DNA of 64,000 nucleotides from an uncultured Oscillospiraceae bacterium (GTDB lineage Bacteria; Bacillota; Clostridia; Oscillospirales; Oscillospiraceae). A program made the translations under genes and the position numbers. This document shows, piece by piece, positions 36,207 to 45,618 of this stretch. The stretch covers positions 1-64,000 of the forward strand of contig CATABD010000004.1 of the NCBI GenBank assembly GCA_949494735.1, in the 5' to 3' direction. Each line of letters begins with the position of its first letter. Position 1 is the stretch's first letter. The notes under the pieces were generated by a model. The model was not told the DNA's origin, made no database searches, and saw only the letters and a program-made list of their open reading frames with translations.

Positions 36207-39164
36207 ATGAAGAAAAAAGGCAGCCTGCTGTGGACCATCCTCACAGTGGTCACCGCCTTGCTGCTGGTGGTGTGCATCGTGGCCATCCCCGTCACCAACG
36301 CCTTTGCCACCGCTATCAACGTGGCCCTGGGGGCCAAGACCCAGGAGGTCATCCCCGACCCCGACGCCAAAATCTATTTCTGGAGCGATTACGAGAACGA
36401 AGACGACCTCGTGGCCTTTGAAAAGCAGCTGTGCCACGACATTGAGGCGGAGGGCGCGGCCCTGCTGGTCAACCGGGACAACACCCTGCCCCTGGCCGCG
36501 GGCACCAAGTTCACCCCCTTCTCCCAGTCCAGCTTTAACCTGCTGTACGGCGGCACCGGCTCCGGCCAGGTGTCCGCGGACGACGCCATCTCCCTCAAGG
36601 CCGCCATCGACGGGGCCTTCGGCGACAATTCCGTCAACCCCGAGCAGTGGAAGTTTTACGCCGGCGCCGGCTACAAGCGGGTGAACGCCGACACCACCGG
36701 CGGCAACCAGGCGCAGTACCGCATCAATGAGGTGCCCTGGAGCGAGTATTCCGACGCCCTGAAGGGCACCTGGTCCCAGTACGGCGACGTGGCCCTGGTG
36801 GTGCTGGCCCGGTCCGGCGGCGAGGGGGCGGACCTGCCCAGCGGCCTGCCCGAGCTGGAGCCCTATATGACCGATGGCGACTACCTGCGCCTGTGCAAAG
36901 AGGAGATCGAGATGCTGGAGAACCTGGAGCAGCTCAAGGAGCAGGGCACCTTCAAGAAGATCGTGGTGCTGCTCAACTCCTCCAACACCCTCCAGCTGGA
37001 CTTTGTGGACGACTACGGCATCGACGCGGTGCTGTGGATCGGCGATGTGGGCATGACCGGCATCACCGCCGTGGCCGACATCCTGGCCGGCACGGTGAAC
37101 CCCTCTGGCCGCATCGTGGACACCTTCCTCAAGGACAACCACTCCTCCCCCGCCATGCAGAACTTCGGCGCGTACCCCTATACCAACGGCGCGGATTACG
37201 ACGTGGCCACCGCCCAGAACAACACCGACCCCGGCATCGGCAAGTGCAACCGGGACTACGTGGTGTACCAGGAGGGCATCTACGTGGGCTACCGCTACTA
37301 CGAGACGCGGTATGAGGACTATGTGCTGAACCAGGGCAACGCCGGGGAGTATGACTATAGCTCCGACGTGGCCTTCCCCTTCGGCTACGGCCTGAGCTAC
37401 ACCACCTTCGAGTACTCCAACTTCTCCGTCCAGGAGCAGGGCGATACCTTCCAGGTGGAGGTGGACGTGAAGAATACCGGCGCGGTGGACGGCAAGCACA
37501 CCGTGCAGATCTACTTCCAGTCCCCCTACACCCAGTATGATATCGACAACCAGGTGGAGAAGGCCGCGGTGGAGTTGTGCGGCTTCGACAAGAAGTTCAT
37601 CGCCGCCGGTGACACCGAGCACTTTACCATTACGGTGGAGAAGGAGGATCTGACCTCCTACGACCACATGAACGCCAAGACCTACATCCTGGAGGACGGC
37701 GATTACTACTTCACCGTGGGCAAAGACGCCCATGACGCCATCAACAACATCCTGGCCGCCAAGGGCGCGGACCAGGGCCGCATGACCGCCGCCGGGGACG
37801 CCGGGCTGGCGTCCAAATGGAACAACCCCGCCTTTGATAAGGCCACTTACGCCGTGTCCTCCGTCACCGGCAAGCCCATCACCAACCTGTTTGAAGATGC
37901 CGACTTGAACAAGTATGAGGGCGACGACGGCCAGGATATCACCTACCTGAGCCGGAGCGACTGGACGGGCACCTGGCCCTCCACCGTCTCGCTGAAGATC
38001 ACCGATCAGATGTGGAAGGACGGCCTGTCCCACAACGAGGCGGACCGAAAAGCCATGGTGGAAACCGCCAAGAGCCGTTACTGGGCTGACGCCACTATGC
38101 CCCAGGTGGGTGTGTCCGGCACGCTCAACGCCAGTATGTTCGCCGAGACCGAGGCGGACGACCCCTCCTGGAACGACCTGGTCAGCCAGATCCCCTACAG
38201 CGAGATGACCAACCTCATCTACAACGGCTTCCACCTCACCCAGCCGGTGCCCTCCATCAGCCTGCCCGGCACCAACGATGAGAACGGCCCCCAGGGCTTC
38301 ACCAAGAGCCTGATGGGCGGCGCCTCCGCCATGGCCTACACCTCTGAGGATGTGATGGCCGCCACCTTCAACCTGGAGCTCATTGAGAACATGGGCAAGT
38401 GCATCGGCGAGGACTTCCTCCACGCCACCGACGAATCCGGCACCGTGTTCTCCGGCATCTACGGCCCCGGGGCCAATATCCACCGCACCCCATACTGCGG
38501 GCGCAATTTCGAGTACTACTCCGAGGACGGCTGGCTGTCTGGCCGGGTAGCCGCCGTGGAGGTGGCCGCCATCCAGGATCGGGGTGTGTACGTGTTCACC
38601 AAGCACTTTGCCCTCAACGACCAGGAGGAGGGGCGCTACGGCATCTCCACCTGGTCCAACGAGCAGGCCATCCGCGAGCTGTACCTGGAGGGCTTTGAGG
38701 GCAGCGTGGCCCGGGGCGGCGGCATGGGCGTGATGAGCTCCTTCAACCGCCTGGGTGTCACCTGGAGCGGGGCCCACCACGGACTGATGACCGGCGTCCT
38801 CCGGGACGAGTGGGGCATGAAGGGCGCAGCCATCACCGACTGCTCCGTCATGGCGGCCTACATGGACTACCGGCTGGGCGTGCTGGCGGGCCAGGACCTG
38901 TGGGACGGCTACAGCATGGGCATGGAGACCCTGGACGGGCTGGACAACGACCCGGCCATTGTTTCGGCCGTGCAGACCGCCGTCAAGCACATCGCCTACT
39001 CCATCACCCACAGCCACGCCATGAACGTGGGCAACGCCACCGTGCGGGCCATCACTCCCTGGTGGCAGATGGCCATCTACGCCGCCACGGGTGTAATGGC
39101 AGTACTCACCGCGGGCAGCGCGTTTATGCTGATCCGCAGCAAAAAGAAAGCAAAGAACGGCTGA
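36207..39164 (+). CDS. GH3 family glycosidase, membrane-anchored, permuted
   Basis: GH3_C/FnIII-like first; YGPGANIHRTPYCGRNFEYYSEDG, TKHFALNDQE, LRDEWGMKGAAITDCS last; terminal TMs. Confidence 0.9.
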   Translation: MKKKGSLLWTILTVVTALLLVVCIVAIPVTNAFATAINVALGAKTQEVIPDPDAKIYFWSDYENEDDLVAFEKQLCHDIEAEGAALLVNRDNTLPLAAGTKFTPFSQSSFNLLYGGTGSGQVSADDAISLKAAIDGAFGDNSVNPEQWKFYAGAGYKRVNADTTGGNQAQYRINEVPWSEYSDALKGTWSQYGDVALVVLARSGGEGADLPSGLPELEPYMTDGDYLRLCKEEIEMLENLEQLKEQGTFKKIVVLLNSSNTLQLDFVDDYGIDAVLWIGDVGMTGITAVADILAGTVNPSGRIVDTFLKDNHSSPAMQNFGAYPYTNGADYDVATAQNNTDPGIGKCNRDYVVYQEGIYVGYRYYETRYEDYVLNQGNAGEYDYSSDVAFPFGYGLSYTTFEYSNFSVQEQGDTFQVEVDVKNTGAVDGKHTVQIYFQSPYTQYDIDNQVEKAAVELCGFDKKFIAAGDTEHFTITVEKEDLTSYDHMNAKTYILEDGDYYFTVGKDAHDAINNILAAKGADQGRMTAAGDAGLASKWNNPAFDKATYAVSSVTGKPITNLFEDADLNKYEGDDGQDITYLSRSDWTGTWPSTVSLKITDQMWKDGLSHNEADRKAMVETAKSRYWADATMPQVGVSGTLNASMFAETEADDPSWNDLVSQIPYSEMTNLIYNGFHLTQPVPSISLPGTNDENGPQGFTKSLMGGASAMAYTSEDVMAATFNLELIENMGKCIGEDFLHATDESGTVFSGIYGPGANIHRTPYCGRNFEYYSEDGWLSGRVAAVEVAAIQDRGVYVFTKHFALNDQEEGRYGISTWSNEQAIRELYLEGFEGSVARGGGMGVMSSFNRLGVTWSGAHHGLMTGVLRDEWGMKGAAITDCSVMAAYMDYRLGVLAGQDLWDGYSMGMETLDGLDNDPAIVSAVQTAVKHIAYSITHSHAMNVGNATVRAITPWWQMAIYAATGVMAVLTAGSAFMLIRSKKKAKNG

Positions 39165-39177
39165 TCTACCGCAATCC

Positions 39178-39215
39178 GGCGGGCCGAGGGCTGAGACCTG
39201 TGCCCGCGGCCCGCC
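39178..39215 (+). other. Intercistronic hairpin between tandem GH3 genes
   Basis: ggcgggccgagggc / gcccgcggcccgcc, 13 of 14 pairs. Confidence 0.6.
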
Positions 39216-39241
39216 CATTTCTTTCATTCAGGAGGACAGCT

Positions 39242-42199
39242 ATGAAAAAGAGGAACTTTTGGAAAATACCCATGGCGGTTTTCGCCGTGTTCACAGTGAT
39301 CTGCGTGGCTGCAATCCCCATCACCAACTATTTCGCGCCCATGATCAACGTAGCGCTGAACGCCGAGACCCAGCGCATCATCCCCGACCCGGACGCACAG
39401 ATCTTCTACTGGACCCGTTACGACTCCGAGGAAGAGCTGGTGGCCAACGACTGGAACGTGTGCCGCCAGGTGATGGCGGAGGGGGCCTCGGTGCTGCTCA
39501 ACCGGGACGATACCCTCCCCCTGGCCGCTGACACCAAGTTCTCCTGTTTCTCCCAGTCCTCTGTGGACCCGGTGAAGGTGGGAACCGGTTCCGCTTTCGT
39601 CTCCACCGGCGAGGGTGCCAGCCTGTACTCCGCGCTGGAGGACAGCTTCCAGCCGGGGTGTGTGAACACCGACCTGTGGAAGTTCTATGTCACCAGCGGC
39701 TATAAGCGGGAAAACGCGGCCCTGTCCGGCGGCGACCCCTCCCAATACCGCATCAACGAGGTGCCCTGGGAAAAGTACACCGACGCGCTGAAATCCACCT
39801 TTGCCGACTATGGCGACGCCGCCCTGGTCACCCTGTCCCGCTCCTCCGGCGAGGGCGCCGACCTGCCCAGCGGGTTGGAGGCGCTGGAGCCTTACATGAC
39901 CGGCGGCGACTATCTCCGGCTGTGCAAGGAGGAGATGGAGCTGCTCCAGAACCTGAAGGAGCTGAAGGACCAGGGCGTGTTCAAGAAAATCGTAGTGCTG
40001 CTCAACTCCTCCAGCACCCTCCAGCTGGACTTCATCGACGCGTACGATGTGGACGCGGTGGTGTGGACGGGCAACCTGGGCATCAACGGCCTGCCCGCCG
40101 TGACGGACATCCTGGCGGGCAAGGTGAACCCCTCCGGGCGGATCGTGGACACCTTCCTGAAGGACAACCACTCCTCCCCCGCCATGGTGAACTACGACGC
40201 GTTCCCCTATACCAACGCCGCCCAGCTGGATCTGGCCTTTGCCCAGAACAACACCGCCCCCGGCATTGAAAAGTGCAATATGAACTATGTGGTGTACCAG
40301 GAGGGCATCTACGTGGGCTACCGCTACTACGAGACCCGGTATGAGGACTATGTGCTGGGCCAGGGCAGCGCCGGGGAGTACGACTACAGGGCCGACGTGG
40401 CCTTCCCCTTCGGCTCCGGCCTGAGCTACACCACCTTCGAATACTCCAACTTCACCGTGGAGGACCAGGGCGACGCCTTCCAGGTGGGGGTGGATGTGGC
40501 CAACACCGGCAGTATGGACGGCAAGCATACCGTGCAGATCTACTTCCAGTCCCCCTACACCGACTATGACCGGGAGAACGGGATTGAGAAGGCCGCCGTG
40601 GAGCTGTGCGGCTTTGACAAAAAGGAGATCAAGGCCGGCGAGACCGAGCACTTTGATATCCGCGTCCTGAAAGAGGATCTGACCAGCTATGACGCCAACG
40701 CCGCCAAGACCTACATCCTGGACGCCGGAGACTACTACTTCACCGTGGGTACTGACGCGCACAACGCCATCAACAACATCCTGATGGCCAAGGGGGCAGA
40801 TGCCTCCCGCATGACCGGTATCGGCGACGCGGCCCTCACGGCCAAATGGAATAACCCTGCCCTGGATACCACCACCTATGCGGTCTCCTCCGCCACCGGG
40901 AAGCCCATCACCAACCTGTTCGACAACGCCGATCTGAATAAGTACGAGGGCGCGGAGGATCAGCAGGTGGTCTACCTCACCCGCAGCAACTGGACCGGAA
41001 CCTTCCCCCAGGCCACTGTGAGCCTTCGGGCTACAGACGCCATGTGGGACGACGGCCTGACCCATGAGGACGCCGGCAGGGACGCCCTGGTGGAGCAGTA
41101 CAAGCAGCTCTATTGGTCCGACGTGAGCCAGGCTCCCGCCGCCGGGACGGGCGGCTCCCTCAACGCCATTGACTTTGTGGACAAGGACTATGACGACCCT
41201 GCCTGGGATGAGCTGATCGGCCAGCTCTCCTACGAAGATATGCTGAACCTGATCTATAACGGCTCCTACCAGACCCAGGTGCTCCCGGCCATCAACCTGC
41301 CCGCCACCCAGGAATTTGACGGCCCCACCGGCTTCACCAAGAGCATCGTGGGCGGGGCCAACGGCATGGCCTTTACCTCCGAGGATGTGATGGCGGCCAC
41401 CTATAACCGAGAGCTGATCCAGGAGGTGGGCAAGTGCATGGGCGAGGATATGCTCCACGCCCAGTCCGGGGACAACGCAGCCGCCGTGGCCGGCATTTAC
41501 GCCCCCGGCGTGAACATCCACCGGAGCCCCTATCTGGGCCGGCACAACGAGTATTACTCCGAGGACGGCTGGCTGTCCGGCGAGATCGCCGCCGCCCAGG
41601 TCCAGGGCCTCCACGACCGGGGGATGCTGGCCTTTGTGAAGCACTTCGCCCTCAATGACCAGGAACAGGGCCGGTATGGGATCTCTGTGTGGGCCAACGA
41701 GCAGTCCATCCGGGAGCTGTATCTGGAGAGCTTTGAAGGTGCGATCCGGGGCGGCGCTTCCAATGTCATGAGCTCCTTCAACCGCATCGGCGCGGTGTGG
41801 TCCGGCGCCCACCACGGTCTCATGACCGGCGTGCTCCGGGACGAATGGGGCATGGAGGGCTCCGCCATCACCGACATGGCCATCAACGCCAAGTGGATGG
41901 ACTACCGGATGGGCGTGCTGGCCGGACAGGACTACTGGTGCGGCCAGAAGGGCGGCATGGGTACCCTGGACGGGACCGGCAATGATCCGGCCATCGCCGC
42001 GGCGGTCCACAACGCGGCCAAGAACGTGGTATTCAGCATCACCCGGACCAACGCCATGAACATGGGCAACGCTACTGTTGTCAGTGTGACCCCCTTGTGG
42101 CGGATCGCGCTGTACGCCGCCACCGGCGTGTGCGCCCTGCTCACCGTGGGCAGCGCGTTTATGGTGGTGCGCAGTAAAAAAGCAGCGAAAGGCGGCTGA
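39242..42199 (+). CDS. GH3 family glycosidase, tandem paralogue of 36207..39164
   Basis: Same length (2958 nt) and architecture as preceding gene; YAPGVNIHRSPYLGRHNEYYSEDG, VKHFALNDQE, ITDMAI. Confidence 0.9.
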   Translation: MKKRNFWKIPMAVFAVFTVICVAAIPITNYFAPMINVALNAETQRIIPDPDAQIFYWTRYDSEEELVANDWNVCRQVMAEGASVLLNRDDTLPLAADTKFSCFSQSSVDPVKVGTGSAFVSTGEGASLYSALEDSFQPGCVNTDLWKFYVTSGYKRENAALSGGDPSQYRINEVPWEKYTDALKSTFADYGDAALVTLSRSSGEGADLPSGLEALEPYMTGGDYLRLCKEEMELLQNLKELKDQGVFKKIVVLLNSSSTLQLDFIDAYDVDAVVWTGNLGINGLPAVTDILAGKVNPSGRIVDTFLKDNHSSPAMVNYDAFPYTNAAQLDLAFAQNNTAPGIEKCNMNYVVYQEGIYVGYRYYETRYEDYVLGQGSAGEYDYRADVAFPFGSGLSYTTFEYSNFTVEDQGDAFQVGVDVANTGSMDGKHTVQIYFQSPYTDYDRENGIEKAAVELCGFDKKEIKAGETEHFDIRVLKEDLTSYDANAAKTYILDAGDYYFTVGTDAHNAINNILMAKGADASRMTGIGDAALTAKWNNPALDTTTYAVSSATGKPITNLFDNADLNKYEGAEDQQVVYLTRSNWTGTFPQATVSLRATDAMWDDGLTHEDAGRDALVEQYKQLYWSDVSQAPAAGTGGSLNAIDFVDKDYDDPAWDELIGQLSYEDMLNLIYNGSYQTQVLPAINLPATQEFDGPTGFTKSIVGGANGMAFTSEDVMAATYNRELIQEVGKCMGEDMLHAQSGDNAAAVAGIYAPGVNIHRSPYLGRHNEYYSEDGWLSGEIAAAQVQGLHDRGMLAFVKHFALNDQEQGRYGISVWANEQSIRELYLESFEGAIRGGASNVMSSFNRIGAVWSGAHHGLMTGVLRDEWGMEGSAITDMAINAKWMDYRMGVLAGQDYWCGQKGGMGTLDGTGNDPAIAAAVHNAAKNVVFSITRTNAMNMGNATVVSVTPLWRIALYAATGVCALLTVGSAFMVVRSKKAAKGG

Positions 42200-42214
42200 T
42201 CTGCAACAATTCAG

Positions 42215-42249
42215 CGGGCCGCAGTTCCACGAACTGTGGCTGCGGCCCG
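42215..42249 (+). other. Intercistronic hairpin
   Basis: cgggccgcag / ctgcggcccg perfect 10-bp stem plus inner ccac/gtgg. Confidence 0.6.
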
Positions 42250-42271
42250 AAAACATCTCAGGGGGCACGTC

Positions 42272-45202
42272 ATGAAGAAAAAATATCAGAAATGGCTGGG
42301 ACTGGCTGCGGTGTTTGCCCTGCTGCTGTCTGCCGCCTTGAGCCTTACCAGCTCTGCATTTTATTACAGCGGCTATGTAAACAGCTTTTTGGGCATCACC
42401 GGCGAAAGCATTGAAGTGAGCGGGGACACCAATTACTATCCCTCCGCTTACGGGCCGCTGAATGCGGAGAACGCCGACCGCCTTATTGCAGATGAACGGG
42501 ATCATAATATTCGGGCTATGTACGAGGGGACGGTGCTGCTGCGGAACGAAAACAGTGCGCTTCCTCTGGCCGCTGGTGAGCGGAGCGTTACTGTTTTTGG
42601 CAATTCAGTCAACGACCCCATCTATAAATCCAATGCCGGAAACGCCAGCTTTAACGCTGACCGGGGCGGCGAACTGTATACCGCCTTGGAGGCCGCCGGT
42701 TTCCAGGTCAATCCCACCATGCGGGACGCATATGCAAACAGCGGCATCGTCCGCACCTCGGTGGCGACCCGGGGCGGTTCTACTGTGGGCGAAGCGCCCG
42801 CCAGCTTTTACACCGACACGCTGAAAAGCTCCTATGCATCCCAGTACAATGACGTGGCCATTGTCTTGCTTACCCGTTACGGAGGGGAAGGTGTTGACCT
42901 TGATCCTCTGGACGCGGATGGCGTTCCCATGCTGTCCCTCCACCAGGAAGAAGCAGATCTGCTGAGGATGATCCATGACAGCGGGAAGTTCGGGAAAACC
43001 GTGGTCCTCATCAACAGCCCGTTCGCCATGGATATCGAGTGGATCGAATATGAAGAGTACGGGGTGGATGCCTGCCTCGTGTTCGGCGCGGCAGGCGACT
43101 ATGGCTTTATCGCGCTGATGGATATCCTTACGGGAGCGGCGGATGTGTCCGGGCATCTGCCGGACACCTGGGCCTCCAGTTCCTTGTCCGCGCCCGCCAT
43201 GCAGAATTTTGGCGATTACAAATTCACCAATCTGGAGAAGATGTACGGCGACCGCTACCTGGTGTATGCGGAAGGGATCTATGTTGGTTACAAATACTAT
43301 GAGACCCGCTACCAGGACCAGGTGCTGGGCATCAACGACGCCAACGGCCCTGCCGGAGCGTTTGCCAGCGATGGCGGCTGGGACTATGCCGCTGAGATGG
43401 CTTATCCGTTCGGCTATGGCCTGTCCTACGCCCAGTTCACCCAGGCGGTGGAGAGCATCCTCTGGGATCAAAGTGCGCACACCGTCACCGCTGCTGTAAA
43501 GGTTACCAACAACGGCGGATTTGATGGAAAGTCCAAAGCATTGGTCCAGCTCTACGCCCAGCTCCCCTGGGAGCCTGGACAGGCCGAGAAGTCCGCCATC
43601 CAGCTCATCGGCTTCCAGAAATCAAGCGGGCTGGCGGCTGGGGAAAGCGAGACGGTCACCATCACCGTGCCTGATTACTATTTCGCAGTTTATGATGAGA
43701 ACGCTGAAAACGGCGCGGATCCCTCCAAGACCGGCTGCTACATATTTGACGCAGGGGATTATTGGTTTGCCATCGGCGGCAGCAGCCATGACGCGTTGAA
43801 CAACATTATGGCCGCCAGGGGGATCGAGGGCCTGTTTGATGAAAAGGGGAACCCTGTGTCCGGCGTTCCCTCCAATGCGGTAAAAGCAGAGCTGGGGCAG
43901 TACGACAACACTACCTATGCACTCAGCCCCACAACTGGGGCCATCGTGTCCAACCAGCTTCAAGATGCTGACCTGAACGAGTATCTTCCCGGCACTGTCA
44001 CCTATCTGAGCAGGTCGGACTGGAACACCTTCCCTGAGAGCTATACCGGCCTGACCGCCACGGACGCCATGGCGGAGCTAATGATCGGGAAAACCTATCA
44101 AAAGCCCGGCGACGCCCCGGATACCGGCGATATGGTTTTCGGTGAGGACGCTGGCTTGAAGCTGGTAAGCATGAAGGATGTGGAGTTCGGGGCGGATCAA
44201 TGGAAGACGTTTATCGATCAGCTTAGCATCAACCAGCTGGCCACCATCTGCGGTGACAACCGGGGCAATGTGGCCATCCCTGAAGTGGGTAAGCCCGCAA
44301 ATGCCTCCACAAACGGCCCCTGCGGCGTTCAGGGCAGCTATACCAAGGGGAACCGGAAGGGCTGCACCCTGTTTGTGGATGAGCCGATCCAGGCCGCCAC
44401 ATTTAACCTGGATCTGGCCAGGGAGCGGGGCGCCCTTATGGCGGAGGACGCCATGTATGCCGACGTTACCATGGTGTTTGGTCCCGGCGCCAACATTCAT
44501 CGGACTGCCTACCTGGGCCGCAACAGCGAGTATTTCTCCGAGGACGGCCTGATGAGCTATCTCATGAGCCGTGCCAACGCCCAACCCATGACAGAAAAGG
44601 GCGTCATCACCGGCTTCAAGCACTTCTGTCTCAACGACCAGGAGGTCAACCGCCATGGTGTGGCCACTTTTGCCACTGAGCAGGCCTGCCGGGAGATTTA
44701 TTTCAAGGCATTTGAAGGCGCGTTGAGCGATGGCGGCGGTCTGGGCGTCATGACCAGCTACAATCGGATCGGGATGACCGCGTCACCTGCCCACTACGGC
44801 GCACAGGTGGAGATCCTCCGCAACGAATGGGGCTTTAAGGGCATCAATATCACCGATTCCTCCAAGGATGCCTCTGATTATGTGCTCACTGCCGAGTGTA
44901 TCACCAGCGGCACCGATCTGTTCCTCTCCGACACCGGGCGCACCAGCGAGCTGACCAATCTGGCGATCAAAGATCGGGACGGAAACATCCTGAACTGGAT
45001 GAAAACAGCCAATGAGCATTTCTATTATGCCCACAGCCGAAGCATTCTGATTAACGGATTGGCAGAAGAAACTGTCGTCCATGAGACCGTTTACTGGTGG
45101 CAGCCGGCGCTGATTGCTGTTTGCGCCGCCCTTGCTCTATTGGCCGTGGCATCCCTGGGGATGTTTGCCTGGAATGCTTACGTAAAAAAGGAGAGACGCT
45201 GA
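42272..45202 (+). CDS. GH3 family glycosidase, membrane-anchored, permuted
   Basis: N-terminus like 31605 protein (ITGESIEVSGDTNYYPSAYG); FGPGANIHRTAYLGRNSEYFSEDG, FKHFCLNDQE, GINITDSSKD. Confidence 0.9.
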   Translation: MKKKYQKWLGLAAVFALLLSAALSLTSSAFYYSGYVNSFLGITGESIEVSGDTNYYPSAYGPLNAENADRLIADERDHNIRAMYEGTVLLRNENSALPLAAGERSVTVFGNSVNDPIYKSNAGNASFNADRGGELYTALEAAGFQVNPTMRDAYANSGIVRTSVATRGGSTVGEAPASFYTDTLKSSYASQYNDVAIVLLTRYGGEGVDLDPLDADGVPMLSLHQEEADLLRMIHDSGKFGKTVVLINSPFAMDIEWIEYEEYGVDACLVFGAAGDYGFIALMDILTGAADVSGHLPDTWASSSLSAPAMQNFGDYKFTNLEKMYGDRYLVYAEGIYVGYKYYETRYQDQVLGINDANGPAGAFASDGGWDYAAEMAYPFGYGLSYAQFTQAVESILWDQSAHTVTAAVKVTNNGGFDGKSKALVQLYAQLPWEPGQAEKSAIQLIGFQKSSGLAAGESETVTITVPDYYFAVYDENAENGADPSKTGCYIFDAGDYWFAIGGSSHDALNNIMAARGIEGLFDEKGNPVSGVPSNAVKAELGQYDNTTYALSPTTGAIVSNQLQDADLNEYLPGTVTYLSRSDWNTFPESYTGLTATDAMAELMIGKTYQKPGDAPDTGDMVFGEDAGLKLVSMKDVEFGADQWKTFIDQLSINQLATICGDNRGNVAIPEVGKPANASTNGPCGVQGSYTKGNRKGCTLFVDEPIQAATFNLDLARERGALMAEDAMYADVTMVFGPGANIHRTAYLGRNSEYFSEDGLMSYLMSRANAQPMTEKGVITGFKHFCLNDQEVNRHGVATFATEQACREIYFKAFEGALSDGGGLGVMTSYNRIGMTASPAHYGAQVEILRNEWGFKGINITDSSKDASDYVLTAECITSGTDLFLSDTGRTSELTNLAIKDRDGNILNWMKTANEHFYYAHSRSILINGLAEETVVHETVYWWQPALIAVCAALALLAVASLGMFAWNAYVKKERR

Positions 45203-45203
45203 G

Positions 45204-45605
45204 ATGAAGAATGTGTTTAAAAACCGGGGTTTGGGGTTTTATATGAATCTGATTGCGGGGGCCACAGCCCTGCTGGGCGCTGTCCTGTATATTGTGCTTG
45301 ACGGAACAGACAAAACGTTTACATTCATTGGCTTTGCCCTGGCGTTGGCAGGCGCGGGCTCCGCCGCGCTGACGGTGTTCACCCGGCTGAAATTTGCCGC
45401 TTTTGTGCCTACAGCGTTTTATGCCGCCGCTTTTGGGGTAGTGCTCCGTGTCGCGGTGCCCAGCTTGTCCGATGTGTGGAACAAAGTCAATTTTATCGGC
45501 GGAAATGCCGCTATGGGCATGGCCTTTGCGGGCGTGTTTTTCCTGTGTGCGGTATTGGGCGTGGTTTCCTGCTTTGTTGGATCAAATGGGCAGGACATGA
45601 AATAA
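45204..45605 (+). CDS. Small multi-TM membrane protein (GH3-associated)
   Basis: Shares LGF(W/Y)..IA..AL.GA..Y and FxGGN...A.AF pattern with 34489..34896. Confidence 0.8.
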   Translation: MKNVFKNRGLGFYMNLIAGATALLGAVLYIVLDGTDKTFTFIGFALALAGAGSAALTVFTRLKFAAFVPTAFYAAAFGVVLRVAVPSLSDVWNKVNFIGGNAAMGMAFAGVFFLCAVLGVVSCFVGSNGQDMK

Positions 45606-45618
45606 GAGGATAACTGAA

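Noticed and set aside
36186-39227. 1013-aa minus-strand ORF
   Set aside because: Antisense shadow of the GH3 gene 36207-39164; composition artefact
39224-42505. 1093-aa minus-strand ORF
   Set aside because: Antisense shadow of the GH3 gene 39242-42199; similar to the previous shadow only because the sense genes are paralogues
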